Shown here in pieces: positions 34,199-42,270 of a DNA stretch of 64,000 bases. Within the stretch, counting starts at the first letter, position 1. Every line of letters starts with the position of its first letter. The translations under genes and the position numbers were made by a program. Source of the stretch: an uncultured Fluviicola sp. GTDB lineage: Bacteria > Bacteroidota > Bacteroidia > Flavobacteriales > Crocinitomicaceae. The stretch spans positions 62,001-126,000 of the forward strand of contig NZ_CAMLDC010000010.1 in assembly GCF_946478805.1 (NCBI RefSeq), given 5' to 3'. The notes under the pieces are model-generated. The model was not told the origin of the DNA and ran no database searches. It was given only the letters and a program-made list of their open reading frames with translations.

Positions 34199-34416
34199 TG
34201 TATTCCTTTATTCATAACGGTTCCGGTGAAATAAGCAACAAACAACGTTGCATTCAGAACTTTGTCATACGGAACCGACTCCCAATTATATTAAAAACAA
34301 ATAGGTTTACAAGGAATACAGAAAGGTTTACGCACGTTTCTTATTCCATACGATTCCGGTTTACACATTGATTTCGTGCAGGTAACAACCGTTATTTGCT
34401 GAAAAACAAGAAAACA

Positions 34417-35007
34417 ATGTTTAAATTTTCTTCCTCCGGCGGGTCCGTCAATTATCGCAATGAAATCGAGCGCGAAAACCTGAATTCAGAAATTGAAACT
34501 TTTCAGCAAAACCACGGTGAATGCGCCTCTTTCAAGGAATTATTTGAACGAATTCTGAAAGTCGCAAATAGCCAGGAATTACCAATTGAACCCATTACGG
34601 TTATTCCGGATAATTACGTTAAAATCGCCGATATTGGTGATTTAGACGAAAGAAATCAATTTTTTGAGCGACTTGAATTGATTCGAAAAAGTTATGATTT
34701 CACAGCCGATGCACCTTCAAAAGTATTGCTTCGTCAAGCTATTGAATCCGCACTTTCTCCGAAATCAACCCCCGATATAAAAGAGGTTCCTGTTGAACTA
34801 CCTGAAAACGCTATGATTATCCAGTTTTCAGACGATCCGAAACGTCCGATAGCTCGGAAAATGGAAATCTTACAGGCAGTGCAGACAAACCGCCAAAAGA
34901 AGTACAACCTACCGGTTCCGGAATCACTGTCATCAGTAGTTGAAAAGTTGGTATTCAGTGAAGGTGCATTGTTCAATCACGGTGGCGACGTACACACCGG
35001 ATTCTAA
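34417..35007 (+). CDS. Provirus protein of unknown function, start of late region
   Basis: A 196 aa soluble protein with no signal or membrane segment. The start (FKFSSSGGSVNYRNEIERENLNSE) and the rest are polar and helical. ATG at 34417 chosen. No family recognised. It is first after the control region and separated from the structural block by a hairpin region. Confidence 0.6.
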   Translation: MFKFSSSGGSVNYRNEIERENLNSEIETFQQNHGECASFKELFERILKVANSQELPIEPITVIPDNYVKIADIGDLDERNQFFERLELIRKSYDFTADAPSKVLLRQAIESALSPKSTPDIKEVPVELPENAMIIQFSDDPKRPIARKMEILQAVQTNRQKKYNLPVPESLSSVVEKLVFSEGALFNHGGDVHTGF

Positions 35008-35018
35008 AAATCACAGAC

Positions 35019-35092
35019 AAAGCGGGGATAATCAGTGCAGTTCTATATTAGTTAGGTTAAGTTTAGGTTAGGTAAACTGATTCCCCCGCTTT
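35019..35092. other. Long imperfect hairpin between late genes
   Basis: Left arm AAAGCGGGG...ATCAGT (35019-35036) pairs with ACTGAT...CCCCGCTTT (35076-35092). The loop carries two TTAGGTTA-like units. It has no T run, so it is more likely a processing or regulatory structure than a terminator. Confidence 0.6.
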
Positions 35093-35194
35093 AAAATATT
35101 CAAGTGCGCCCAGAGCGCTTAGCCCGGCAAAAATTCAAACTGACATACTTTGAACGAGTATTCGTGCATTTTTTAAAACGTAAAAAACAAACCA

Positions 35195-35536
35195 ATGACA
35201 GAAGATCAAAAATTAATTGCTCAGTTGCAGGAAAAACTGGACGCTAGTCACGCGAAAATAGCTGAAATGGAAGGAGACATCCTTACCACGGTCGAAACGT
35301 TCGCCGGTGTTCTGAAATCTTTAGGAATCAATCCGGAAGATTTTTCCGCCACAGGAAAACAATCTGATTTAATGCAAAAGGTTGCAATGGTACTCCCAAG
35401 GATATCGATGCAATTTGCAACCGGACAATTTGACGGTCAGGCAATCCAAAACGTGTCTGCATTGACGCCAATTTTCTCGAAGTACAAGTATTTAACTGAG
35501 GCAATTACTCTACAAGACAGCAATGAGCAAGGTTGA
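35195..35536 (+). CDS. Small coiled-coil provirus protein
   Basis: A 113 aa protein beginning with a predicted coiled coil (DQKLIAQLQEKLDASHAKIAEM) and a compact helical remainder. No family recognised. It overlaps the next gene by 14 bp. Confidence 0.6.
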   Translation: MTEDQKLIAQLQEKLDASHAKIAEMEGDILTTVETFAGVLKSLGINPEDFSATGKQSDLMQKVAMVLPRISMQFATGQFDGQAIQNVSALTPIFSKYKYLTEAITLQDSNEQG

Positions 35537-36113
35537 TAATTTATTCAATACCGCTGTGAACCTGGCGGATCTGATTTCGGAACAAACGGAGGAAAAAACA
35601 CCGGGAGTTTTGGGATTAGATCAGCCGGCTCTGCTTGAGAGTGATTTTTCACCTCGAAGGGAACCAGCCCCGGCGGCCCCGGAACCGGAAGAACCATACG
35701 ACGCTGAACAAGAAGCCAAAAACCTTGTTCATATGCTGAAGGCAGGAGAGGGATTGTTGCTCCCTCCCATTGCCGCAGTAACCCTTAAGAAAAAACGCGG
35801 CGGGAAAAAGGCTATTGAACGAATGTCCAAAGCACACGACAAACTTAACAAGGGTGGTGAGCTTTCGGAACTTGAATCAAAAGCGGCAGCGGACTTCGAG
35901 TCTTACCAGGATGACATAAAAAAAATGATGCGCTTGTTTTATCCGGATTCCGACGAGGCGAAAAAGCAAATGGATTTGGAAACTAAGCGACTTATAGAGG
36001 CGGCAATTCCTTACTGTGCAGCGACAAAGTTCCACATCAACGCTGGGTTTGCCTTTTGGACCATGTACACGGGAAGTTTGGGAGGTAAAATCATTCAAAT
36101 TATTGGCGCATGA
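35523..36113 (+). CDS. Late provirus protein with C-terminal hydrophobic helix
   Basis: A 196 aa protein with a Pro/Glu-rich stretch (PAPAAPEPEEPYDAEQ), a basic segment (LKKKRGGKKAIERMSK), helical regions, and a hydrophobic C-terminus. It overlaps the next gene by 4 bp. Family not recognised; possibly a scaffold or minor capsid protein, judged only by position. Confidence 0.55.
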   Translation: MSKVDNLFNTAVNLADLISEQTEEKTPGVLGLDQPALLESDFSPRREPAPAAPEPEEPYDAEQEAKNLVHMLKAGEGLLLPPIAAVTLKKKRGGKKAIERMSKAHDKLNKGGELSELESKAAADFESYQDDIKKMMRLFYPDSDEAKKQMDLETKRLIEAAIPYCAATKFHINAGFAFWTMYTGSLGGKIIQIIGA

Positions 36114-36358
36114 TTTTGAACTGGATAACTTCTCACTTCGAATTGGGGTGGACCATCTTTCGCTTTGGCTGGAACGAAGCCGGAAACCACATGAGTCTTA
36201 TTTTAACGGTTTTCCATGCAGTGCTTTTTATTGTCTCACAAGTGCTTTTGCGCAAGTCCAAACGGCTTTTACAAAAAGAAAAGGCGGAACTGACCATAAA
36301 AGTGACGCAGCTCACAGGCCAGCTGAACTATTTTAAGAGGAATTATGTCTCGAAATAA
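36110..36358 (+). CDS. Small membrane protein
   Basis: An 82 aa protein with one hydrophobic helix (SLILTVFHAVLFIVSQVLL, ~29-47) and a basic/coiled C-terminal tail. It overlaps both neighbours, so it is translationally coupled to the packaging ATPase. Confidence 0.6.
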   Translation: MILNWITSHFELGWTIFRFGWNEAGNHMSLILTVFHAVLFIVSQVLLRKSKRLLQKEKAELTIKVTQLTGQLNYFKRNYVSK

Positions 36359-36932
36359 CTTAGTTATATTGGTAGCCGGGGCGCGTGGAAAAGGGAAAAC
36401 AGGCTGGGTAAAAAAGAACATCGTTTTGCCGTCTAAACATCCTAAGAAACTGATAGTAGACACCTTTGATTCTTCCTCCTGGCGAACAATGGAAACTTTC
36501 GACCGCCCGGATCTAAGACTCATCCCGGTTCCCGTGCTTCCACATGATGCCGTTCCTGAATGGAATTCCGGTTTGTATCGAATGTTCGGGCAACCAGGCG
36601 AAATGTTTTCACTAATCGAACAGCACTTAAATAATTCTTTGGTTGTTTTTGAAGATGCCACAAAATACGTAGGATCAAAGCTCACAGAGGAAACAAAGCG
36701 GTTCGTATATGACAGTAAGCAGAAAAACCTGGATCTTGTCTATGTTTTTCATTCACTGGCCTCCATTCCTCCGGAGTTGGTTCGTGCGGCAGATATTTTG
36801 GTCTTATTCAAGACAAACGAGGGGCAACCATCCAAAGATAAGTACCCATTCCCCGAAATTGGTCAGGCAATGGATCACCTCCGGAATTTGCCTGGTGATT
36901 TCACAGAACCAATTTCCTTGCGCTTAAACTGA
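36345..36932 (+). CDS. Packaging ATPase, FtsK/HerA-like
   Basis: A 195 aa P-loop protein: Walker A GARGKGKT (12-19), Walker B-type SLVVFED with catalytic E103/D104, and a later VYVFHSLASIPPELVRAADILVLFKTNE segment that resembles the sensor region of FtsK/HerA ATPases. Its small size is close to the genome-packaging ATPases of PM2 and PRD1-type viruses (~200-230 aa), and is much smaller than a tailed-phage large terminase. It should pump DNA into a preformed membrane-containing shell. Zot-type proteins of filamentous phages are an alternative, but element size and neighbours favour the former. Confidence 0.75.
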   Translation: MSRNNLVILVAGARGKGKTGWVKKNIVLPSKHPKKLIVDTFDSSSWRTMETFDRPDLRLIPVPVLPHDAVPEWNSGLYRMFGQPGEMFSLIEQHLNNSLVVFEDATKYVGSKLTEETKRFVYDSKQKNLDLVYVFHSLASIPPELVRAADILVLFKTNEGQPSKDKYPFPEIGQAMDHLRNLPGDFTEPISLRLN

Positions 36933-36936
36933 CCCT

Positions 36937-37161
36937 ATGAAAGACTTGAAATCAAAAAAATCCTTATTTAAGTCCGAACTAGCGGAAATAATCGAAGTTT
37001 CCCCGCGTCAATTATCGAAACTGATGAACGAAACCTACTACGAAGAATTGAAATCTGCCGGATACAATTCGAAGGATTCCAAACAGATTAGTCCAAAGGT
37101 TCTACGCGCTTTCTTTGATTGTCATGGAGTTCCTTTTTCCCTGAATGATTTGATAGATTAA
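36937..37161 (+). CDS. Small HTH-like protein
   Basis: A 74 aa basic protein (FKSELAEIIEVSPRQLSKLMNETYYEELKSAGY). It resembles short HTH/excisionase-like proteins of Bacteroidota. It lies 4 bp after the ATPase gene. Possible late regulator. Confidence 0.6.
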   Translation: MKDLKSKKSLFKSELAEIIEVSPRQLSKLMNETYYEELKSAGYNSKDSKQISPKVLRAFFDCHGVPFSLNDLID

Positions 37162-37163
37162 TT

Positions 37164-37784
37164 ATGAAACAAAAACTTAAAAAATACAGTATGCTTATTA
37201 TTATAATTGCACTCGCTTCATGGCTCTTTTGTGAGTTATTTGTAATACCCCCTTTCTCTTCTCCACTCAAAATGGACCTGGAAAAATCTACTTTAGAATC
37301 AAAAAACAACGCCTTGCGTCGATCTATCCAAATTCATGAATCGACAATTAAACATCTGGAAGATTCAATTGAAAAATGTGATATGGTGATAAAAGCGTAT
37401 AAGGATCATGTTCCAACCGTTAAGGAATCACTTTCAGTTCTCCAGCATAGAAAAAACCAGGCGGTTATTGACAATGATTTCGCCGGATATGTTTCGCAGG
37501 ATTCCATCTATATGGATACGGTTTCCGGGCTCATTTCGCTTTACGAATCGATAATTGAAATTCATGAATCAAAGGCAGCCGCCCAGGATTCTATTATCAA
37601 CACTTATAATGCAAAAGACTCCTTACAATCTCAGCTATACGAGAACGGAATAGCTTTGATCCGTAATAACCACAAGGTTGAAATGGAAAAGCTTGCTCAC
37701 AAACTAAAACGGGTAAAACGCCAACGGAATTTGTCTTTAGGACTAAATGCCATTCTTACGGCGGTAATCTTTTGGAAAAAGTAA
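37164..37784 (+). CDS. Coiled-coil membrane protein
   Basis: A 206 aa protein with an N-terminal TM helix (YSMLIIIIALASWLFCEL), a long coiled coil (~35-175, many Lys/Glu/Ser heptads), and a short hydrophobic C-terminal stretch. Likely a virion membrane or lysis protein. It ends just before a terminator, so it closes this sub-operon. Confidence 0.65.
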   Translation: MKQKLKKYSMLIIIIALASWLFCELFVIPPFSSPLKMDLEKSTLESKNNALRRSIQIHESTIKHLEDSIEKCDMVIKAYKDHVPTVKESLSVLQHRKNQAVIDNDFAGYVSQDSIYMDTVSGLISLYESIIEIHESKAAAQDSIINTYNAKDSLQSQLYENGIALIRNNHKVEMEKLAHKLKRVKRQRNLSLGLNAILTAVIFWKK

Positions 37785-37809
37785 TCCCGGATCCTGCATA
37801 GATGTTTTT

Positions 37810-37836
37810 GGCTGTACTTCAGGTGCAGCCTTTTTT
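37810..37836 (+). terminator. Terminator upstream of the capsid block
   Basis: GGCTG and CAGCC stem with an 11 nt loop then TTTTTT. Confidence 0.8.
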
Positions 37837-37971
37837 GTTTTATGCGGGTCCGTATAGATGGTTTTTTATTCTTTTCAAGTCATTTTCCGGACTTACCAAA
37901 TGTTACCTGCACATACCGGAAACACTGATTTTTAGTTGCTTAATCTTTGTCACTCAACAAACGAATTTCAA

Positions 37972-38103
37972 ATGAATGTAAAAGTTTTAAGCTGGATTCT
38001 CATCGTTCTCGTTCTCGCATTTATGGCTGTTTATCTATTCGTGCCAAAACACGTCGACGCTGATTCCGGAAACCTGAAGCTTGGTAAAGCTTCGGAAGAA
38101 TAA
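37972..38103 (+). CDS. 43 aa single-TM protein
   Basis: A short frame with an N-terminal TM helix (WILIVLVLAFMAVYLFV) and a hydrophilic tail (DADSGNLKLGKASEE). It lies 20 bp before the candidate capsid gene, behind a terminator, so it likely begins a separate late transcript. One of the small membrane proteins expected in a membrane-containing virion. Confidence 0.6.
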   Translation: MNVKVLSWILIVLVLAFMAVYLFVPKHVDADSGNLKLGKASEE

Positions 38104-38123
38104 AAAATCAAAAAAAATCAGAA

Positions 38124-38918
38124 ATGACAAAAACATTTAATTTAGGCGCATTACTGCATCCAGCTATGCAAACGGCCCCGGTGAAATCCCCAGACGGGGG
38201 GATTATTGACCCTACAAAACCAAATGCCACAGCCGTTCCGTTCGTTATGGATTTTCAACGTCAATACTCTTTGGGTAAAGGACGAGGTAAAACCCTTATT
38301 AGTGAAGGGGTAGGAGCGCAAAGCGTTTCTTTCACTGTCACCAACACTTACACCGTTGCAAAAGTTGTCTGTTTAGGCGCATTGGTTAATTCAATGTATG
38401 CAGATGCTACTGCCCTTAAAACAGCGTTGTCCGCAGATGCAATTATCAACGACGGTATTATTTTAGGTTCCGCTGACACAACTGTTACAGTAACTTCAAA
38501 CGATCCGGGTCGCCCAATTGGGAACTTCCTTCGTTACGCTGCAACCTCACCTACTCGTATTACTGGCGCTCGTTTCACCTCGTTGAACATTTTGGACAAT
38601 TCTCCGAACTCTGCCAACTATGACGGAACTATTTCGACGGTATTCGTTTCTCCTTATGCGGCTCCGCTTATTGAGTATTTCAACATGCGTGCATTGAGAA
38701 GTTCTCAAGACTTCGCAAAAGAGTATGCAGAATTGGACTTTCGCAAAGCAGGTGTTATGGTAATGGTTACTCCTGAGAACTTCACCACGGTTACGGTTCA
38801 GCCAGGAACCTCGCTTACAATCGTTTTATACACTGGTGCTCAGGCTTCAACCGCTCAACGCATGTACCGCGATTTGAAAGCAGCCGACGATTTGGCCTCC
38901 ACTTCCGGCTTGTTTTAA
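38124..38918 (+). CDS. Candidate major capsid protein
   Basis: A 264 aa soluble protein rich in Thr, Ala, Val, Ser and Gly, with alternating beta-type pattern throughout (for example QSVSFTVTNTYTVAKVVC, TVTVQPGTSLTIVLYTG). It has no signal peptide or TM helix. It is bracketed by a terminator upstream (37810) and a strong one right after its stop (38941), as for a highly expressed gene. Length agrees with the PM2 capsid protein (269 aa). No family recognised from sequence; the double jelly-roll fold is inference. Confidence 0.6.
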   Translation: MTKTFNLGALLHPAMQTAPVKSPDGGIIDPTKPNATAVPFVMDFQRQYSLGKGRGKTLISEGVGAQSVSFTVTNTYTVAKVVCLGALVNSMYADATALKTALSADAIINDGIILGSADTTVTVTSNDPGRPIGNFLRYAATSPTRITGARFTSLNILDNSPNSANYDGTISTVFVSPYAAPLIEYFNMRALRSSQDFAKEYAELDFRKAGVMVMVTPENFTTVTVQPGTSLTIVLYTGAQASTAQRMYRDLKAADDLASTSGLF

Positions 38919-38940
38919 TCCTGCCATTGAACAAATGTGA

Positions 38941-38971
38941 AAACCCGTCCGGAAATGGGCGGGTTTTTTTT
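38941..38971 (+). terminator. Strong terminator after the capsid candidate
   Basis: AACCCGTCC and GGGCGGGTT form a stem (one mismatch) with a run of eight T residues, 22 bp after the stop codon. Confidence 0.9.
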
Positions 38972-38987
38972 ATTAAAAAATAAAGAC

Positions 38988-39293
38988 ATGGTAAATATTT
39001 TAGGCACCGGTACCGGTTCCGGGGCAAGTGCAGTCGGCGGGACGAGTCAACAAGCCGTGAAAATGAATTCATCTTTTATTGGGAATATTGTTGATGCAGT
39101 GCCACAGTTAACCGCACAATTCAACACAAAATACCAATCAAATCAACTTCAGATTGCAGAGGCAAACGCTCGAGCCGCTGAAGCTTCCGCCACAGGCGCA
39201 AATGCCCCTTCCACATCAAACACTATTATTTGGGTTGCCGTGATTATTGCGGTACTCATTATTGCATACATGCTAATGACACGTAAATCGTAA
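38988..39293 (+). CDS. Virion-region protein with C-terminal TM
   Basis: A 101 aa protein: Gly/Ser-rich start (ILGTGTGSGASAVGG), Ala-rich helical middle, and a C-terminal helix (IWVAVIIAVLIIAYMLM) followed by RKS. A tail-anchored protein like those lining viral internal membranes. ATG at 38988 chosen because the longer frame reads through the terminator. Confidence 0.65.
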   Translation: MVNILGTGTGSGASAVGGTSQQAVKMNSSFIGNIVDAVPQLTAQFNTKYQSNQLQIAEANARAAEASATGANAPSTSNTIIWVAVIIAVLIIAYMLMTRKS

Positions 39294-39296
39294 AAA

Positions 39297-39842
39297 ATGG
39301 CAACTACAATAGAACTTACGGAAATCCTTGCAAAGAAGCAAGCCGAATATGATTCGTTAACCACGGAAATTGTGAACCTGCAAAAAGCGGGGAACGACTG
39401 GATCAATGACGCCAAAAACGACAAAATCCGTACTACAAAAGCGAACAAAGCAAAAGACATTGCAGACCGTGATCGCAAATTAGCACTAGGTCAAAGTTAT
39501 TTGGACCAGGCACAACAAAAAAAGGCTTTGCAGGCTCAGTTGGTTAAAGACATGGATGCAATTCGTGAAACCTTGAAAGCCAAGGACGAGCAAGGAAAAA
39601 TTCTCGCAGGACAAGGTATTTCTCAATCTGCGAAAGAAATTGAAGCCAACGCGACAGCCGATGCAATCAAAACCAGTTCCACAATAACAGCTCAAGCCCA
39701 GGCGAAAGCACTGGAAACACAAACTGCTTCGGATGCACAAGCACAAAAAACCAAGCAGTACATCATTTACGGCGTTGTTGCCATTCTGTTTGTTGTTTTC
39801 GTGCTGCTTTTAATGAAGAAATTGAAAAAACTCAAAAAATAG
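39297..39842 (+). CDS. Coiled-coil protein with C-terminal TM
   Basis: A 181 aa protein with long Ala/Lys/Gln-rich helical region and a C-terminal TM helix (YIIYGVVAILFVVFVLLLM) ending KKLKKLKK. Starts 3 bp after the previous stop. Likely a virion membrane-associated protein. Confidence 0.65.
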   Translation: MATTIELTEILAKKQAEYDSLTTEIVNLQKAGNDWINDAKNDKIRTTKANKAKDIADRDRKLALGQSYLDQAQQKKALQAQLVKDMDAIRETLKAKDEQGKILAGQGISQSAKEIEANATADAIKTSSTITAQAQAKALETQTASDAQAQKTKQYIIYGVVAILFVVFVLLLMKKLKKLKK

Positions 39843-39846
39843 TACT

Positions 39847-40173
39847 ATGAACCCAAGTGAACAAGCAATTAAGGCAATAGAAGAATCGATGTTAGGCACG
39901 GGTAAAACCACCATTCCATCATACTCACAGCCTTCTCAAACGACTACCCCCGAAAAAACGGCGGTTGGTAAATCCGGCGCTCCCGATAGCAAAAGCTATG
40001 ACAATAGCACGACGTATGCAGTCAATTTGGTACTTCCATCCAAACAGGATCCGAATGACCCGGACGCGGCATTAACCGACGAACAAAAAAAGAAACGCCA
40101 GCTTTACATCATGGGTGGAATTTTAGCGGCAATCATTATTCTAATTATCGCGCTGTCAATGCGCAAAAAATAG
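39847..40173 (+). CDS. Virion-region protein with C-terminal TM
   Basis: A 108 aa protein: low-complexity Ser/Thr/Pro first half and a C-terminal TM helix (LYIMGGILAAIIILIIALSM) followed by RKK. It is the third consecutive tail-anchored protein. Confidence 0.65.
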   Translation: MNPSEQAIKAIEESMLGTGKTTIPSYSQPSQTTTPEKTAVGKSGAPDSKSYDNSTTYAVNLVLPSKQDPNDPDAALTDEQKKKRQLYIMGGILAAIIILIIALSMRKK

Positions 40174-40179
40174 TTCATT

Positions 40180-40290
40180 ATGGATATTGCACTCGACACC
40201 CGTATCGATCAAAACTCGGTCTATATTTTAGCCATGGCACTTGCAATTGTGGGAGTTTTAATAATTCTTGTCGCACGAATCGCTAGATAA
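40180..40290 (+). CDS. 36 aa single-TM peptide
   Basis: MDIALDTRIDQNSV then a TM helix (LAMALAIVGVLIILVARI). Its stop codon overlaps the start of the next gene (TAATG), evidence for real translation. Confidence 0.55.
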   Translation: MDIALDTRIDQNSVYILAMALAIVGVLIILVARIAR

Positions 40291-40769
40291 TGAAGACAAA
40301 GAACTTTTTAGCGAACTTTTGGTTCAAAATGTCTCCTATTGAGCGTTTGATCTTCATTATAGTAATTGCTGTCTTGGCTTATTTGATGTACAAGTATGTT
40401 CATTCCAGGTTGCAAACTGCGTCACAAGCCGCCGTGAAAAAAGGTGAGATTGACGCACTGAAGGCTTCCGGGCAAAAAGCAAATTACACGGATCCGCAGT
40501 ATAAAACCATGGCAAACGATTTATATGAGGCTATGGACGGACCAGGAACGGACGATGAGCTTTTGAACTCGACTTTCAAAAAACTAAAAAGTGACATTGA
40601 TTTCGTGAAACTTGAAAGCGCTTTCGGTGTCCGGGAGGCCAGTGACAACCTTTTCGGCTATATGGACGACGAAGACCTTTCCGGATGGATCAAAGGAGAC
40701 TTGAACCCTAGCGAGATTTCCAAACTCGACCGGCAGTTAAAAGCACAAAATCTCACCTACCAATTCTAA
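40290..40769 (+). CDS. Membrane-anchored annexin-like protein
   Basis: A 159 aa protein with an N-terminal TM helix (~18-37) then a basic linker and a helical domain at ~75-155: MANDLYEAMDGPGTDDELLN, an annexin-type loop (GxGTDD), then LKSDIDFVKLESAFGV and a last helix with LNPSEISKLDRQLKAQ. Annexin-like repeats bind calcium and lipid in eukaryotes. Here the protein could link the virion membrane to another surface. Start overlaps the previous stop. Confidence 0.65.
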   Translation: MKTKNFLANFWFKMSPIERLIFIIVIAVLAYLMYKYVHSRLQTASQAAVKKGEIDALKASGQKANYTDPQYKTMANDLYEAMDGPGTDDELLNSTFKKLKSDIDFVKLESAFGVREASDNLFGYMDDEDLSGWIKGDLNPSEISKLDRQLKAQNLTYQF

Positions 40770-40987
40770 TGCAGGAAATTATAATTACTCTGTTTTCCTC
40801 CGGGTCCTTTTTTTCGCTGATAACCTGGGGTTTTACCAGGAAATCAACCGCAAAAAAAAGCGAACTGGATAATACGGAACAAGCGGTAAAAATTTGGCGG
40901 GAACTTGCAGAGGGCTTGTTTCTTGAATTGGAAAAACTGAAAGAAGAGGTCCACGAATTGAGAGAGGAACTGAAAAAACGAAATTGA
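40769..40987 (+). CDS. Small membrane protein with coiled-coil tail
   Basis: A 72 aa protein with an N-terminal hydrophobic helix (IIITLFSSGSFFSLITWGF) and a charged coiled coil (LELEKLKEEVHELREELKK). It overlaps the lysozyme gene by 4 bp. A holin- or spanin-like role is possible. Confidence 0.6.
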   Translation: MQEIIITLFSSGSFFSLITWGFTRKSTAKKSELDNTEQAVKIWRELAEGLFLELEKLKEEVHELREELKKRN

Positions 40988-41664
40988 CAATGAAACAACC
41001 GGTTGTAAAAGCATTATTGATAATCACAATCGTGACTGTATTCCTTGTTTTTGTTGCAAATCAAATCATTCACAAAATGGCAGAAAACATTTTATTATCC
41101 CGCTTGGCGGTATTCATTAAGCGATGGGAAGGCGGTTTATCACGCGATCCGGACGACAATGCCTCTTCCGATCCTGCGCCCTGGGAGTTCAAAGGGCAAA
41201 CGGGCTGGCACACAAACAAAGGGATTACTTACAAAACCTTTAAAAACAATGCAGCTCGTTTAGGATATGCTCCAACCGCTGACAATTTTTTCAATATGCC
41301 GGATTCTATTTTCCTGTCTATTCTGAAAAATGTCTATGCTGCAGGTTTTCCATTGGACAAAATTGACCACCTTCCCCGGATCCAGGCGGTAATTATTACC
41401 TGGGCTTGGGGTTCCGGATTGACCGGCGCTGAACGTTATCTTGCAGACTTTCAACGGGAGGAAATGGGAATCAAAGATTCCAACATTACAAAGGACGAGA
41501 TTGTCGAAAACTTCCGCGCCCGCATCACCCCTTTAAACGAAAAGGAATGGTTCTCTAAACTTTCCGCTCGCCGCATTGCCGACTTCAAAAACATGTCTGA
41601 CTGGCCCAAATATGGTACAGGATGGACCAACCGTCAAAACGACTTTAAAAAGACATTCGCATGA
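40984..41664 (+). CDS. Membrane-anchored lysozyme, GH108 type
   Basis: A 226 aa protein: N-terminal TM (KALLIITIVTVFLVFVANQII, ~9-29) then a GH108 muramidase domain (~40-150) with the catalytic Glu likely E49 in RWEGGLSRDPDD, followed by KGITYKTF, and a C-terminal peptidoglycan-binding type region. Non-tailed viruses use such enzymes to open the wall at entry or lysis. The N-terminal anchor suggests a virion-membrane location. Confidence 0.82.
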   Translation: MTMKQPVVKALLIITIVTVFLVFVANQIIHKMAENILLSRLAVFIKRWEGGLSRDPDDNASSDPAPWEFKGQTGWHTNKGITYKTFKNNAARLGYAPTADNFFNMPDSIFLSILKNVYAAGFPLDKIDHLPRIQAVIITWAWGSGLTGAERYLADFQREEMGIKDSNITKDEIVENFRARITPLNEKEWFSKLSARRIADFKNMSDWPKYGTGWTNRQNDFKKTFA

Positions 41665-42152
41665 AAAAGAAACCAAACGTTAGATTTCTACTACTGATCG
41701 CGGTACTGGCGGTTCTCATCATTTATTTGATTTACAGAACCCGGGGCGCGAAAGTTTCGGACGACGAAATCGAAAAACAAATTGCAAGTCCGGATGCACC
41801 TTCCCCTGCAAAGGCAAAAACGCCAAGCACATCGACCACACTCGGAAATGATGCGGTGTTAAAGTATGGAACCAAAGGCCGTGAGGTTGGTTGGATCCAA
41901 TATTACTATAACAAAATGATTGCCCGACCAAAAGGGTTAACGCTATTGGTCCAGGATAATAAATTCGGACCAAAAACGGAAAGTGCGGTTTTCTCTGTCC
42001 TGGGCAAGAAAACTACATCCTGGTATGAATGGAAACATGCATTGGATGCAAAGGCTTTCGCACCTGCTATTTCTTCTCCTACACCGCTTCCATTCAGCGT
42101 ACCTGTGGCAGAAAGCACGAAATATGTAAATCCATACACCATTAAAGGATAA
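41661..42152 (+). CDS. Membrane-anchored peptidoglycan-binding protein
   Basis: A 163 aa protein with an N-terminal TM (FLLLIAVLAVLIIYLIY) and a peptidoglycan-binding-1-like domain (KYGTKGREVGWIQYYYN ... DNKFGPKTESAVFSVLG, ~72-115). It likely tethers the lysis module to the wall. It overlaps the lysozyme gene by 4 bp. Confidence 0.75.
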   Translation: MKKKPNVRFLLLIAVLAVLIIYLIYRTRGAKVSDDEIEKQIASPDAPSPAKAKTPSTSTTLGNDAVLKYGTKGREVGWIQYYYNKMIARPKGLTLLVQDNKFGPKTESAVFSVLGKKTTSWYEWKHALDAKAFAPAISSPTPLPFSVPVAESTKYVNPYTIKG

Positions 42153-42155
42153 CGG

Positions 42156-42251
42156 ATGAAAAACAAGGGAACATCAACAGTAATAACTGTAATAATCATT
42201 GTTTTTGTCATGATCTTGACAATAAGATATATGAACAAACACAATCTGTAA
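42156..42251 (+). CDS. 31 aa single-TM peptide
   Basis: MKNKGTST then a hydrophobic helix (VITVIIIVFVMILTI) and RYMNKHNL. Starts 3 bp after the previous stop. Part of the set of tiny membrane proteins. Confidence 0.55.
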   Translation: MKNKGTSTVITVIIIVFVMILTIRYMNKHNL

Positions 42252-42270
42252 CAATTCAAAAACAAAAATC

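Larger units (their letters stand above)
33899..34416. promoter_or_regulatory. Repeat-rich control region between early and late genes
   Basis: Over 500 bp without a credible gene. It contains a 19 bp direct repeat (CACTCTATTTTTTTGTTGT at 33999 and 34072), a perfect 10 bp inverted repeat with 3 nt loop (GAAGCAACAA/TTGTTGCTTC, 34176-34198), CGGTTCCG/CGGAACCG (34218 and 34270) and three GGTTTAC units (34304, 34325, 34358; spacing 21 and 33 bp). The GCAACA/TGTTGC half-sites are also in the left switch palindrome. Possible origin of replication, late promoter, or both. Confidence 0.55.

Noticed and set aside
34174..34371. A 65 aa frame in the control region
   Set aside because: It crosses the inverted repeats and iteron-like units, has low-complexity sequence and no ribosome site; the region is better read as regulatory.
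36269..36685. 138 aa minus-strand frame over the packaging ATPase
   Set aside because: Lies opposite the Walker motifs of a better-supported gene and shows no domain.
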